Positions 26,532-35,285 of a stretch of DNA of 64,000 bases are shown here, piece by piece. Origin of the DNA: Achromobacter arsenitoxydans SY8 (lineage in GTDB: Bacteria > Pseudomonadota > Gammaproteobacteria > Burkholderiales > Burkholderiaceae_B). Under the pieces are notes generated by a model. The model saw only the letters and a program-made list of their open reading frames with translations, was not told the DNA's origin and searched no databases. Position numbers and translations under genes: made by a program. Every line of letters begins with the position of its first letter. Position 1 is the first letter of the stretch. Location: contig NZ_AGUF01000052.1 of NCBI RefSeq assembly GCF_000236785.1, positions 202,143 through 266,142 on the forward strand, in the 5' to 3' direction.

Positions 26532-27797
26532 ATGTCGTGGACACAGACTGCAGTCGAATATTTCGTCCATCTGGCGCCATTCACACGGTTCGTCTTGTGG
26601 CTGCTGTTCTTTTTGACCGTGCCTCTGTTGTGCGAACGTGGCCGTATTCCCCCGGTGATCGGCTTTCTGATCATGGGGTTCTTGCTTGGACCTGCCGGCC
26701 TTGGACTGTTGGAGCCCGAAGCGCCGGTTACCGAGCTTGCCTCCGAGCTTGGCGTCTGCCTGCTGCTTTTCTTTGTCGGCTACGACATTGATTTCTCGCT
26801 GCTCAAGCAAGCGAAGGCCCAGGTGATCTGCTTCGGGCTGCTCACTTTTTTCATGACTTTTGGCGCTGGATTCGCCGTCGCGAGCGTCTGCGGTTACTCG
26901 ACCAACGCCTCTTTGCTGATCGGTTCGCTAATCGCGTCTCATACGCTGCTGGCGTATCCCATGATACTCAGGCACGGTTTGGCGCGCCGTATCAGCATCA
27001 TGGCGGCCAGCGGCGCTACCGTTTTCACCGATATCGCCGCCATGCTGGTCCTGGCGATTTGCCTGATTACGCATGAAAAGGGTTTCTCCCTGGCGGCCGT
27101 CGAGCTTCAACTGCTTCAGATAGCAATCTTCATTTCACTCATCGTTCTGGGCGGCCCGTGGTGCATTCGAAAGATCCTGGTGCACGCTCACCGCGATGAA
27201 ACTCGAATCATCGTTTTCTTTCTGGCGGTCGCCTTCGCAGCCCAAACCGCCAAGCTGTTTGGCCTGGACGGAATCGTGGGCGCGTTTCTCGCAGGTATTG
27301 CGGTCCGTCAGGCGGCTCCTGAATCCCGCAACGCCGGTGTCATGAAGCTGATCAGCGATACCTTTCTCATCCCCGCTTTCTTCATGGCAACGGGGATGAT
27401 GCTGCAACCGCTGGAGGCGCTGCAGACTATTTTCATGAATCCCGTGCTTGCGTTGGGCTTGCTTTTCGCGCTGCTGTTGGCAAAGGCCGCCGCGGCCTAC
27501 GGTATTGGCCTGGTGTTCGGGTACGGCCGAGACGAAATCAAATTGGTCTGGAGCCTGACCTTGCCGCAAGTCGCCGCTACGCTCGCGGCAGCGACAGTCG
27601 CGTATCGCACGCTCAATGACCAAGGCCAACCGCTCATAGACAAGCCATTGCTGAATGTCATCTTGATGCTGGTTGTGGTCACATCGCTGGGCGCGCCGTT
27701 CCTGACGCAGCGATATGCCCTGCGGCTCCGCGATTCAGAAGCGAGCCAAGGCGCTACGACCCAGCAGCCGACGCCGGGACTCAAAGAACCTACTTAG
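26532..27797 (+). CDS. CPA2-family cation:proton antiporter
   Basis: This 421-residue protein is almost entirely membrane helices (about 12). It has the CPA2 features IPPVIGFLIMGFLLGP near the N-terminus, LLFFVGYDIDF, and LDGIVGAFLAGI in the Na/H exchanger domain. It would exchange monovalent cations for protons across the inner membrane. It has no C-terminal TrkA-N domain, unlike KefB/KefC. SD AAGGA precedes the ATG. The 3' end overlaps the convergent outer-membrane protein gene by 8 bp. GC content is visibly lower than in the flanking operons. Confidence 0.87.
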   Translation: MSWTQTAVEYFVHLAPFTRFVLWLLFFLTVPLLCERGRIPPVIGFLIMGFLLGPAGLGLLEPEAPVTELASELGVCLLLFFVGYDIDFSLLKQAKAQVICFGLLTFFMTFGAGFAVASVCGYSTNASLLIGSLIASHTLLAYPMILRHGLARRISIMAASGATVFTDIAAMLVLAICLITHEKGFSLAAVELQLLQIAIFISLIVLGGPWCIRKILVHAHRDETRIIVFFLAVAFAAQTAKLFGLDGIVGAFLAGIAVRQAAPESRNAGVMKLISDTFLIPAFFMATGMMLQPLEALQTIFMNPVLALGLLFALLLAKAAAAYGIGLVFGYGRDEIKLVWSLTLPQVAATLAAATVAYRTLNDQGQPLIDKPLLNVILMLVVVTSLGAPFLTQRYALRLRDSEASQGATTQQPTPGLKEPT

Positions 27798-28590
27798 GAA
27801 ACAGCAGGGTAAATTGCAGTCGGAAACCTAGGCCGGAAGGTCCTCCTTCCGGCGAGGTAGCCCAGTATCGAAGGCCGCCGCCGATACTGAATGGCTGATC
27901 CCCAATTCGCATAACCTTCGTCAGGTTCAAATGCACTGGCACGCTCCACTGGCCGCGCTTCCAGTCATAGGTAGATTCCGTATTCAGGGCAGTGGTCCAG
28001 GCACTGGCAGTGGTGTAATTCACAAACGGCTGCGCGAACGTGCTGCTGACATCCCTTCCCTTGTCTCCAATTCCCCAGATATGGTTTGCCAAGAGGCCGT
28101 AAGTCCACGGTCCATCCTGCTTCAGCGCGACCGCCGTCGGACCAGCGCCCCAGGCCTTCGCGCCGAGCGCGCTACGGCTTGCCGTTGGCAACAGAAATAC
28201 AGGTCCAACACCCCAGATGGTGCCGCCAGCGCCAGGTTCCACGGGAGACAGAAAAATACTCTGCACAATATCGCCCACGCCATGCTCGGAACTCCCTGAC
28301 TGGCCCACGTCGTGCTGGCTGATCAAGGGCACAATTGTGCGAGAGATCAGGTTCCAATCCTTACTCAAGGAGAAAGGAATGACAGGCTGTACATTCAGCG
28401 TGCTGCGGCGCCCATCGTAGTCTCCGATGGAATGATCGTAGTTGTATTGGAAAGGAACGCTGATCAAGGAGGCGACAGGGTTGTTGAGCTGCTTTGCCAA
28501 ATCTGCGTCGCCTGCGGCAGTCGCAATAACAGGCAAGGTCGAAAGAGCGCTCCAACCGGCAAATAGAAGTTCTCTGCTAAGTTTTTGCAA
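27790..28590 (-). CDS. Outer-membrane transporter-like beta-barrel protein
   Basis: This 266-residue protein has a Sec signal (cleavage near TAAG, about residue 27). Its alternating aromatic/polar strands end in FTLLFPK, as expected of a small outer-membrane barrel. Phrases such as LISVPFQYNYD and NVQPVIPFSLS resemble proteins annotated as phenol-degradation MetA-like or neuromedin-U-like transporters. The substrate is unknown. It could let sulfated compounds reach the periplasmic sulfatase encoded just upstream, but that is positional inference. Confidence 0.7.
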   Translation of the reverse strand: MQKLSRELLFAGWSALSTLPVIATAAGDADLAKQLNNPVASLISVPFQYNYDHSIGDYDGRRSTLNVQPVIPFSLSKDWNLISRTIVPLISQHDVGQSGSSEHGVGDIVQSIFLSPVEPGAGGTIWGVGPVFLLPTASRSALGAKAWGAGPTAVALKQDGPWTYGLLANHIWGIGDKGRDVSSTFAQPFVNYTTASAWTTALNTESTYDWKRGQWSVPVHLNLTKVMRIGDQPFSIGGGLRYWATSPEGGPSGLGFRLQFTLLFPK

Positions 28591-28648
28591 TGCTAATCCT
28601 CTGGATCTGGCCTCTGCGGTCAGCGTGTCATTGCTCGTAAACGCGCAG

Positions 28649-28780
28649 CTACTGACGCGCCGCCACTGCCGTCGGTTCCCGCAGCTTCTGCCACTGATCA
28701 GTTGTCATCACGTTCGCTCCAGGCACGAATCGCCAATTGCCGTCTTTCTCTTCACAACATCCCCTTTCAACGGCCTGCCA
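28649..28780 (-). pseudogene. Remnant of a second FGE gene (internal deletion)
   Basis: Read on the minus strand in one frame, 28738 to the TAG at 28649 gives NWRFVPGAN directly followed by VMTTDQWQKL and ending VAARQ. The intact FGE at 25046-26188 contains WWRFVPGAN in mid-protein and ends VMTPEQWKLA...VASR. The fragment thus joins a middle piece to the C-terminus, losing roughly 200 residues including both catalytic Cys. There is no start codon with a ribosome site, and an in-frame stop lies just upstream. It sits directly behind the second sulfatase, where a partner FGE would be expected. Confidence 0.7.
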
Positions 28781-28781
28781 G

Positions 28782-28813
28782 GCCCGCTCGCAGACTCCCT
28801 ATCGCGAGCGGGC
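28782..28813 (-). terminator. Hairpin downstream of second sulfatase
   Basis: GCCCGCTCGC (28782-28791) and GCGAGCGGGC (28804-28813) form a perfect 10-bp stem with a 12-base loop, 7 bp past the sulfatase stop. No T-run follows, so it may be an RNA-stabilising hairpin rather than an intrinsic terminator. Confidence 0.5.
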
Positions 28814-28819
28814 TCTAGC

Positions 28820-30349
28820 CTACTGCCCGGTCGGCGTCAGGGCCTTCAATGCATCGTCGATATTGAAATCAATACTTGCTGAGCGCGGAGGGTAGTCCTT
28901 CAAGGACTGGACAAGATCTCCCACCTTGTTGAAAGCCGGCGCATAGGTCCACGCCCTGTTTTCCTGCCACTCGTCGAAGCCGCGTGCTTCATGGAAGCGC
29001 TCGAACGGATCTACCTTCAGATTCGTGACTAACGGCGTAACCATGCTTTGCTGTACGCCGTTGAACCACTTGTCTTGCTTCTTGAACAGGAACTTCCAGT
29101 CACCGTACCGGACACCATGCAGTGTGGTTTCAGTGAAGTAGTAAAACTCCTTGCGTTGCGACGGGCCTTTACCCGTGATCATGGCTGTTTGATCATATCC
29201 GTCCAGATGGATTTTCTCGTAACGCTTGTTCCCGGCAGGGAAGCTCGTCAGCAGTTTCTTTTTCAGTTCCGGTTCGCCCAGCTGCGCCATGATCGTTGGC
29301 AGCCAGTCTTCCATCGTCATGAATTCTGCGGTCGTCGATCCGGGAGGAATTACGCCAGGCCATTTCACCATCATCGGCACCTTGAACCCGCCTTCGTAAC
29401 CCCCTACGCCCTTCTCTCCTCGAAAAGGCTGATTGCCGCCGTCGGGCCAGCTGTTTGACGCCGCTCCGTTGTCAGTCGAGAACATAATCACGGTGTTGTC
29501 TGCGACGCCCAGCTCCTCAAGCAGCTTCATAAGCTCGCCCACCACATCATCGAGCTCCATCATTCCATCTGCATAGACGCCATAGCCGCTCTTCCCGAGA
29601 TACTTGTCTGAAAGATTCGTCCGGTAGTGCATCCGTGTCGTGTTATGCCACACGAAAAATGGCTTATCCGCCTTTACCGCATCGGTGATAAACCGCTTGG
29701 ACTCGGCAAGAATTTCCCATTCCAGGTTGCGCTGACGCTCTCGACCGAACGGGCCCTTATCTTCGATTTTTTGCTTTCCGTCCGGGAGCGCCCAGGAATG
29801 AATCATGCCACGCTGCGCAAATTGCTTGGCAACCTGGGGGTCTTTAGGAAAGTCATATTCCTCCATGTATTCGCCTGCATTCAGGTGATAGAGAATGCCG
29901 AAGAATTCATCGAAGCCGTTGTTGGTTGGCAGATGCTCGTCGCGGTCGCCCAGGTGATTCTTGCCGAATTGACCGGTGGCATAACCATACGGTTTGAGCA
30001 GGCTGGCCAAGGTGGGATCCTTGGGCGACATCCCTTGCTCGGCGCCGGGCAGGCCAACAGTGGCCAGGCCTACACGAATGGGGTACTGACCGGTGATAAA
30101 GGCCGCCCGTCCAGCCGTGCACGACGCCTGGCCGTAGTGATCCATAAACAGCATGCCCTGCTTGGCGATTTTGTCTATGTTGGGTGTAGAGCCGCCCATC
30201 AGCCCGCGGTGGTAAGCACTGATGTTGTACATGCCAACATCATCGCCCCATATGACCAGGATATTTGGCTTCTTGGCGTCAGCCGCCATGGCGGCCGTGC
30301 CGCCAAGAACAAGAATCCAGCCAACCACGGCAAGCAGAAATCTCTTCAT
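28820..30349 (-). CDS. Second exported type I sulfatase
   Basis: This 509-residue enzyme has a Sec signal (cleavage near AAMAA, about residue 22), metal-binding Asp36-Asp37 in LVIWGDD, and the signature SCTAGRA with Cys77 as the formylglycine precursor. GKNHLGDRDEHLPT and STDNGA blocks follow. Much of the sequence matches the sulfatase at 16075-17697 block for block, so the two are paralogues with likely different sulfate-ester substrates. It is in a lower-GC segment with a decayed FGE behind it, so it probably depends on the FGE at 25046-26188 or another copy elsewhere. Confidence 0.92.
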   Translation of the reverse strand: MKRFLLAVVGWILVLGGTAAMAADAKKPNILVIWGDDVGMYNISAYHRGLMGGSTPNIDKIAKQGMLFMDHYGQASCTAGRAAFITGQYPIRVGLATVGLPGAEQGMSPKDPTLASLLKPYGYATGQFGKNHLGDRDEHLPTNNGFDEFFGILYHLNAGEYMEEYDFPKDPQVAKQFAQRGMIHSWALPDGKQKIEDKGPFGRERQRNLEWEILAESKRFITDAVKADKPFFVWHNTTRMHYRTNLSDKYLGKSGYGVYADGMMELDDVVGELMKLLEELGVADNTVIMFSTDNGAASNSWPDGGNQPFRGEKGVGGYEGGFKVPMMVKWPGVIPPGSTTAEFMTMEDWLPTIMAQLGEPELKKKLLTSFPAGNKRYEKIHLDGYDQTAMITGKGPSQRKEFYYFTETTLHGVRYGDWKFLFKKQDKWFNGVQQSMVTPLVTNLKVDPFERFHEARGFDEWQENRAWTYAPAFNKVGDLVQSLKDYPPRSASIDFNIDDALKALTPTGQ

Positions 30350-30681
30350 CCCATTCCCCGAACAAACACAGGTTCAACAGCCTGAGAGCCAACTATGCGG
30401 CCCGCAGGGCGGATAAGGCGGTAGTCGGAAACCAACGATGGGCACCATCGCGACGAGCTTTCATTTGGCTGAGAGCCTAACCGCAATTCTCCGGTGTATC
30501 AATGGATATATGCCAGGACAGTGGCCGGAGGGGGAATGCCTGCTTGTCTGCCGCGCTTGCCGGGACATGGCAGGTCAACCATTGATTACTTGACAGGAAT
30601 GGTAGAGCCGTGATCCTTTACCGACGTTACCGATCCGCGAGCACTGAACATTTCTCCCATACCATTCAATAGGGAGCAAGA
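30350..30681. promoter_or_regulatory. Divergent intergenic region, sulfatase 2 / membrane protein
   Basis: This 332-bp gap holds no supported gene. It carries the divergent promoters. A perfect TTGACA at 30590-30595 faces the plus-strand gene, but no good -10 box stands at the right distance. Confidence 0.4.
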
Positions 30682-31866
30682 ATGAATACAGAGCACAGAC
30701 CCGCCATCGAGGTCGAGAAGTTCTATCTCACCCGGGGTGACATCTTTTATCGCTTCCAGCAAAAGCTGGGCTTGATACCGGCATCAGGAGGCGGATTCAA
30801 GCGACGGGCCATCGCCTATGCGGCCATTGCGTGGCTGCCGCTGGTCTTGGCAGCCTGGCTTGCGGGAACTGCCCTTGAAGCCAAAGCGGGTGAAGAGCCG
30901 TTGCTGAGCCACATTGGCATTCATGTTCGTTGTCTCATTGCAATCCCGTTGCTTGTATTGGCCGAGGGCATTGCACAGAAACTCATTCCTCTGACGCTTC
31001 GCGAATTTCGTCGCTCCGGACTCGTTGACGAGAATCTGCAGCCCAGATTTGAGTCGGTTCTGATAGACATACTCCGATTGCGCAACCGCAGTCTGCCCTG
31101 GCTGATCATCGCCGTACTTATCGTGACATGGGCAACGGTTCTGTTTTTCTCGCCCAACCCTGACGAGATTCGCTGGACGGGGCCCGGAGGCGGCAGCCTG
31201 CAATTCGGCGCTTGGTGGCTATTGCTGGTTACGAAGCCGCTTTTCTCCATTCTTCTGCTGGCGTGGGTATGGCGGCTGGTTCTATTAAGCCTGCTCCTGT
31301 ATCGAATTTCGGCGTTGCCTCTAAAACTTGTACCTTCGCATCCCGACAGGCTGGGAGGGCTCGGTTTCCTGGCTCGGCTACCGGCAATCTACAGTCCGTT
31401 CATTTTTTCCGTGTCTGCGGTTATGGCGGGCCTTTGGGCCCATCAGGTGCTTTATCACGACCTGGCTGTTCCTGAACTCTATGGCCAGATCGCGGCACTG
31501 CTAGCTGTGCTTACCTTGATCGGTTTGGCGCCCCTCCTTGTATTCACACCTTTGCTTATACGGGTGAAAAAACAGGCGCTTTTGGACTATGGCGTGTTTG
31601 CCGCAAAACATGGCCGAGCGGTTGACGAACGGTGGATACAGGATAAAAGCGTCCCGGATTACCCCATGCTGGACGCGCCAGAGTTGGGTCCTGTTGCCGA
31701 CGTACAAGCCATTTACCAAGCGGTTGAATCCATGAGGACAGCCCTGATTAGCAAGTCCGTCCTTTTGATGATTCTTGCTCCCGCTGCAATCCCATTGCTG
31801 CTGGTCGTGGCGATGCAGTGGCCTTTGAAAAGCACCCTGTCGAAGCTACTGTTTACGTTGCTCTAA
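30682..31866 (+). CDS. Unrecognised multi-pass membrane protein
   Basis: I do not recognise this 394-residue protein. It has about six or seven hydrophobic helices (near 48-65, 85-105, 145-165, 180-215, 245-265, 275-295, 365-385). A large loop reads RNRSLPWL and then PDEIRWTGPGGGS, and there is a polar stretch with SKSV near the end. SD AGGGAG sits 5 bp before the ATG. It is divergent from the second sulfatase, in the same lower-GC segment. A transporter or envelope role is possible but unproven. Confidence 0.8.
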   Translation: MNTEHRPAIEVEKFYLTRGDIFYRFQQKLGLIPASGGGFKRRAIAYAAIAWLPLVLAAWLAGTALEAKAGEEPLLSHIGIHVRCLIAIPLLVLAEGIAQKLIPLTLREFRRSGLVDENLQPRFESVLIDILRLRNRSLPWLIIAVLIVTWATVLFFSPNPDEIRWTGPGGGSLQFGAWWLLLVTKPLFSILLLAWVWRLVLLSLLLYRISALPLKLVPSHPDRLGGLGFLARLPAIYSPFIFSVSAVMAGLWAHQVLYHDLAVPELYGQIAALLAVLTLIGLAPLLVFTPLLIRVKKQALLDYGVFAAKHGRAVDERWIQDKSVPDYPMLDAPELGPVADVQAIYQAVESMRTALISKSVLLMILAPAAIPLLLVVAMQWPLKSTLSKLLFTLL

Positions 31867-32017
31867 GCCGGCGCCTGCAGGGCCGGTCCGGGCGTCATCG
31901 GCACACATGGCCGATGCGCCACGCGCCGCAGCGTATGAATCGGTGGTGTAGATCAACCAGGCCCGAAGTAATGGCGGGCCTGACGCCGGTCCAGTGCCCT
32001 GCCCGCCCCGCCGCCGA

Positions 32018-32515
32018 TCAGATGCCGACGACCCGGCTCACGCCACCCTGCGTGACGATCTGCACGCGCTGGCCGGTGGACAGGGGCACGTCCGCTTCCT
32101 GCGTGATGACGCGAAGGTCGCCGCTATCCAGGCGCACGGTCAATTCCAGGCCCGCCCTGCGTGCGCTGGCGTTTTCGATCGCGTTGCCGGCCATCGCGCC
32201 GCCCACCGCGCCGCCGACGGTGGTGATCCGCCTGCCGGACCCGCCGCCGATGGCGCTGCCCGTCACGGCGCCCAGCGCGCCACCCGCCATGACGCCCAGG
32301 CCCGAGGTCTGGCTGGCCTGGATGGTCACCGGCCGCACGCCGACGACATACCCCAGGGTTACGGTCTGCGCCCGCTGCGCCTGGTCAAAGGTGTAGACGC
32401 GCGATGAGGCCGACGGATTGGCGCAGCCCGCCAGAATGACGGCCAGCCCAAGAATGGCGCCAGCGCCGATCGTGGTCAGGGGGCTTCGTTTCACTGCCTG
32501 CTGATGCTTGTGCAT
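32018..32515 (-). CDS. Glycine-zipper outer membrane lipoprotein (SlyB/Pcp-like)
   Basis: This 165-residue lipoprotein has lipobox LAGC (Cys31 or so). Two glycine-zipper segments (GLGVMAGGALGAVTGSAIGG and VGGAVGGAMAGNAIE) follow, then a C-terminal domain ending in GQRVQIVTQGGVSRVV. This is the layout of SlyB/Pcp family envelope lipoproteins, which stabilise the outer membrane under stress. It stands alone on the minus strand. Confidence 0.88.
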   Translation of the reverse strand: MHKHQQAVKRSPLTTIGAGAILGLAVILAGCANPSASSRVYTFDQAQRAQTVTLGYVVGVRPVTIQASQTSGLGVMAGGALGAVTGSAIGGGSGRRITTVGGAVGGAMAGNAIENASARRAGLELTVRLDSGDLRVITQEADVPLSTGQRVQIVTQGGVSRVVGI

Positions 32516-32557
32516 GATGCGTTCTCCAGTACGACGGAATGGTGGAGGAATTCGGGC

Positions 32558-32998
32558 TTATCGCGGCTGCGCGGGGGCCGCTGCGGGCGCGGGCGCACTT
32601 GCTGCGGGCGGTTGCGCGCCGGTGCGCATGAAATTCCCATTTCCATCGAAGCCGCCGATCGCGCGGCCATTGAAGAACACGACGCGCCGCGCGGTCCATT
32701 GCGGCTGCTCGGGGCCCACCTGGTCATAACCGGCAACCTCGAAGGCGTACTCCCAGCCGGACACGGGCTTGCCGTCCTCGCCGGTGTAGGTTGCTTTCTT
32801 TACGGAGTCCGCATAGCCCTTGTCGCGGTAACTGACATAGCGCGTGGGCGGCAGCGTGTCCCGCAGCGACGACATGTACTGGTAGAGATCGTCCTCGCTG
32901 GGAGGCGTGCCGTAGGTCGCCAGGTCTTTCTGGGTGGCGACGGTGCCGGCGCAACCGGCCAGCAGGCACGTGGAAAAGATCAGGGATAGCCGTTTCAT
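32558..32998 (-). CDS. Small hypothetical lipoprotein
   Basis: This 146-residue protein has a lipoprotein signal (LLAGC) and a compact domain with WEYAFEVAGYDQVGP and RVVFFNGRAIGGFDGNGNF, then an Ala/Pro-rich tail. The start at 32998 has SD AAGGAG; a longer frame upstream has no support. The tail AAPAQPR suggests a periplasmic spacer. The function is unknown. Confidence 0.8.
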   Translation of the reverse strand: MKRLSLIFSTCLLAGCAGTVATQKDLATYGTPPSEDDLYQYMSSLRDTLPPTRYVSYRDKGYADSVKKATYTGEDGKPVSGWEYAFEVAGYDQVGPEQPQWTARRVVFFNGRAIGGFDGNGNFMRTGAQPPAASAPAPAAAPAQPR

Positions 32999-33078
32999 CG
33001 AGATTGCTCCTTGGTGCGCGTGCGCGCCTGGAATCGGCGCGGCCACGCGACTTGCTGGGTCGAATCTTTCAGGAATTG

Positions 33079-33303
33079 CTAGGACGGGCGGTTTGCGGCG
33101 CCGCGGAAGGCAGAACGCAACAGGCTGATGAGGAATCCGCCCGTGAACATTCCCAGGATGTACACGCCGATGACCAGGACCGAGGCTGGCAGCGTGACGG
33201 TCGAGGTCCAGAGCGACAGCGTGACGGAATCGAAGTTCTGGATCTTGAATGAGAGTACGGCGGCCGTCAGCAGAACGATCAATACGATGTAGAGGTATCT
33301 CAT
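33079..33303 (-). CDS. LapA-domain (DUF1049) membrane protein
   Basis: This 74-residue protein has two transmembrane helices (about 3-20 and 42-63) with the short loop KIQNFDSVTLSLW typical of the LipopolysaccharideA (DUF1049) domain. In enteric bacteria LapA helps tune lipopolysaccharide synthesis; that role is family knowledge only. It is followed by the hypothetical lipoprotein gene on the same strand. Confidence 0.85.
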   Translation of the reverse strand: MRYLYIVLIVLLTAAVLSFKIQNFDSVTLSLWTSTVTLPASVLVIGVYILGMFTGGFLISLLRSAFRGAANRPS

Positions 33304-33594
33304 GGGGCACCTTTCGTATCTGTAGTCTGAATCGCCCCTGAAACTGCCGGGGACCGATCGTGCGAAAAACTATGCCATTCATCCGGCGGGAATACAAGGA
33401 AATCGGGGCGCTTGCGAAACCGGCTTGGCCCCTGCCCCGCCTGCCAATTGCTCGCGTGTCGCGCGGAAACATTGTCTGCCCCGGCGAACAGGAACAGAAT
33501 ATATGCGCCATAAATCAGTCGCGTATGGCCGGCCCGGACATGAACAACCGCGCCCCGCGGTCTGTCTTTGCGGGCTGCATTTTGGGGACACGTC

Positions 33595-34350
33595 ATGGAA
33601 GCAATCAAGGATTGTTGCATCGCAGGGCACCCTCATAACCCGGAGCGCCGGGTCTGGTTGAAGGCAGGCGCGGGCGCGGGAGCGGCCGCCGTGATGGCCG
33701 GCGTGGCGCTGGCTCCGCAAGACGCGTCGGCCGCGTCGCTCACGCAGGCGCAGCGGGACGCGATGACGCCGGATCAGGTCATCGAAATGATGAAAAAGGG
33801 CAACGCCCGCTTTCGGGCGGGCAAGCCGCAAGCGCACGATTACCTGGCCCAGAAACGGTCCAGCGCGTCAGGGCAGTTTCCCGCCGCCGTGATCCTGAGC
33901 TGCATTGATTCCCGCGCACCCGCGGAAATCATCCTGGACACGGGCATCGGCGACACCTTCAACGGCCGGATCGCCGGCAATATCTCCAACAACGATCTGC
34001 TGGGCAGCATGGAGTTCGCCTGCGCCGCGGCCGGCGCCAAGGTGGTGCTGGTCATGGGCCATACGGCGTGCGGCGCCGTGGCGGGCGCGATCGACAACGT
34101 GGAACTGGGTCACCTGACGGGCCTGCTCAACGTGATCAAGCCCGCGGTCGAAGCGACCAAGTACTCGGGCGAGCGCAGCGGCAAGAATGCGGCCTTCGTC
34201 GATGCCGTGGCCAGGACGAATGTGCTGCAGACGGTCGAGTCCATCCGCAAGAACAGTCCCATCCTTGCCGGGCTGGAAAAGGAAGGGAAAATCAAGATCG
34301 TCGGGTCGATGTACGACCTGAGCAACGGCATGCTTACGTTCCTGGCGTAA
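33595..34350 (+). CDS. Exported beta-carbonic anhydrase
   Basis: This 251-residue enzyme converts CO2 and water to bicarbonate. The zinc ligands are Cys103, His156 and Cys159 (SCIDSRAP and GHTACGA), with Asp105 and Arg107 of the beta-class dyad. The first 47 residues form a long signal with Arg18-Arg19 before a hydrophobic stretch and ASAA, consistent with Tat export of a folded metalloenzyme. The ATG at 33595 is preferred over 33568 because GGGG stands upstream at the usual distance and the signal begins there. Confidence 0.88.
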   Translation: MEAIKDCCIAGHPHNPERRVWLKAGAGAGAAAVMAGVALAPQDASAASLTQAQRDAMTPDQVIEMMKKGNARFRAGKPQAHDYLAQKRSSASGQFPAAVILSCIDSRAPAEIILDTGIGDTFNGRIAGNISNNDLLGSMEFACAAAGAKVVLVMGHTACGAVAGAIDNVELGHLTGLLNVIKPAVEATKYSGERSGKNAAFVDAVARTNVLQTVESIRKNSPILAGLEKEGKIKIVGSMYDLSNGMLTFLA

Positions 34351-34360
34351 CAGCGGTTTG

Positions 34361-34398
34361 CGGCCGCCGGATCGCCGGCCGCCGGTTTCGGCCGCCGG
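34361..34398. repeat. Three copies of CGGCCGCCGG
   Basis: Perfect 10-mers start at 34361, 34376 and 34389, between two convergent genes. Being nearly self-complementary they can form hairpins and may act as a bidirectional terminator. Confidence 0.4.
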
Positions 34399-34400
34399 CG

Positions 34401-35057
34401 TCAGGGCTGGCGGCTCAGGCTGTAGACCGACGCCGGAGGCAGGTTGAGCGGAACGAAGCGCACGCGCCGCGCGAACAGGCCGCAATCCTCGAGCACGCTG
34501 GGGGATATGGGACAGCGCACACCGTACGTGAAGAAGTGCATGGATCCGCCCGGGCGCATGGCCTCGAACACGGCGGTGAGCAGCTTATGGTGGTGCGCGC
34601 CGCTCATGTTCCTGAGGGGCAGCCCACAGATGGCGGCGTCGATTCCATGCAGTTCGGGATGGCTTTCGCGCGACAGATCCTGGGCCGACACCTGCAGCAC
34701 GGCCGCCTCGGGGAATTGGGTGCGCAGGCTGGAGCTCATTTCGGAGTCCTGCTCGACCAGGACCAAGCTGGACGGCGCCACGCCTTTGCGCAGCATTTCG
34801 CGCGTGAAGACACCGGTGCCGCAGCCCAGTTCAAGGACTTTGCCCCGGGGTTCTATTGATTCGGTAATGGCGGCGGCCAGCGCGGCGCCCGAAGGCGCCA
34901 CCGCGCCGATGGCCGCGGGGTTGGAAAGCAGCGCCTTGACGAACTGCTTGCGCTCCTGCAGCCACGACATGGAGCGGCTTGACGCTGATTTGACTTGGGC
35001 AATCGTTTTGTAGGACGGCGAGGAATGCATTGATGCGTCTATCTCCGGGTTAGACAT
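34401..35057 (-). CDS. Class I SAM-dependent methyltransferase (PmtA-like)
   Basis: This 218-residue enzyme has the SAM motif VLELGCGTG near residue 75 and acidic motif II VLVEQD. The overall layout is of the Rhodobacter-type phospholipid N-methyltransferase (IGAVAPSGAALAAAI before motif I, and an LPLRNMS block). It might methylate phosphatidylethanolamine toward phosphatidylcholine; rRNA dimethyltransferase-like relatives exist, so the substrate is uncertain. An alternative start lies nine codons in (MHSSPSYK). Confidence 0.75.
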   Translation of the reverse strand: MSNPEIDASMHSSPSYKTIAQVKSASSRSMSWLQERKQFVKALLSNPAAIGAVAPSGAALAAAITESIEPRGKVLELGCGTGVFTREMLRKGVAPSSLVLVEQDSEMSSSLRTQFPEAAVLQVSAQDLSRESHPELHGIDAAICGLPLRNMSGAHHHKLLTAVFEAMRPGGSMHFFTYGVRCPISPSVLEDCGLFARRVRFVPLNLPPASVYSLSRQP

Positions 35058-35285
35058 ATCAACCAGACATTACCTAAGCCTGGCGGCAGCGACAGGCAAC
35101 GGTGCGTAAGCACCCTTATCAATTCGACGCCGCGCCGGGCGCCTGACCGCTTGCTACAGGGGCCGCATCGCCGCGCGCCGCACGCACGATGCTGCGCTTC
35201 TACGCATTTTGCAACAGCGTCGCGGTTCCAACGACTGGCCATCAGCCGGATCCGCCGAAAGGCGGACCCGGCGCCGGGCGGGCGC

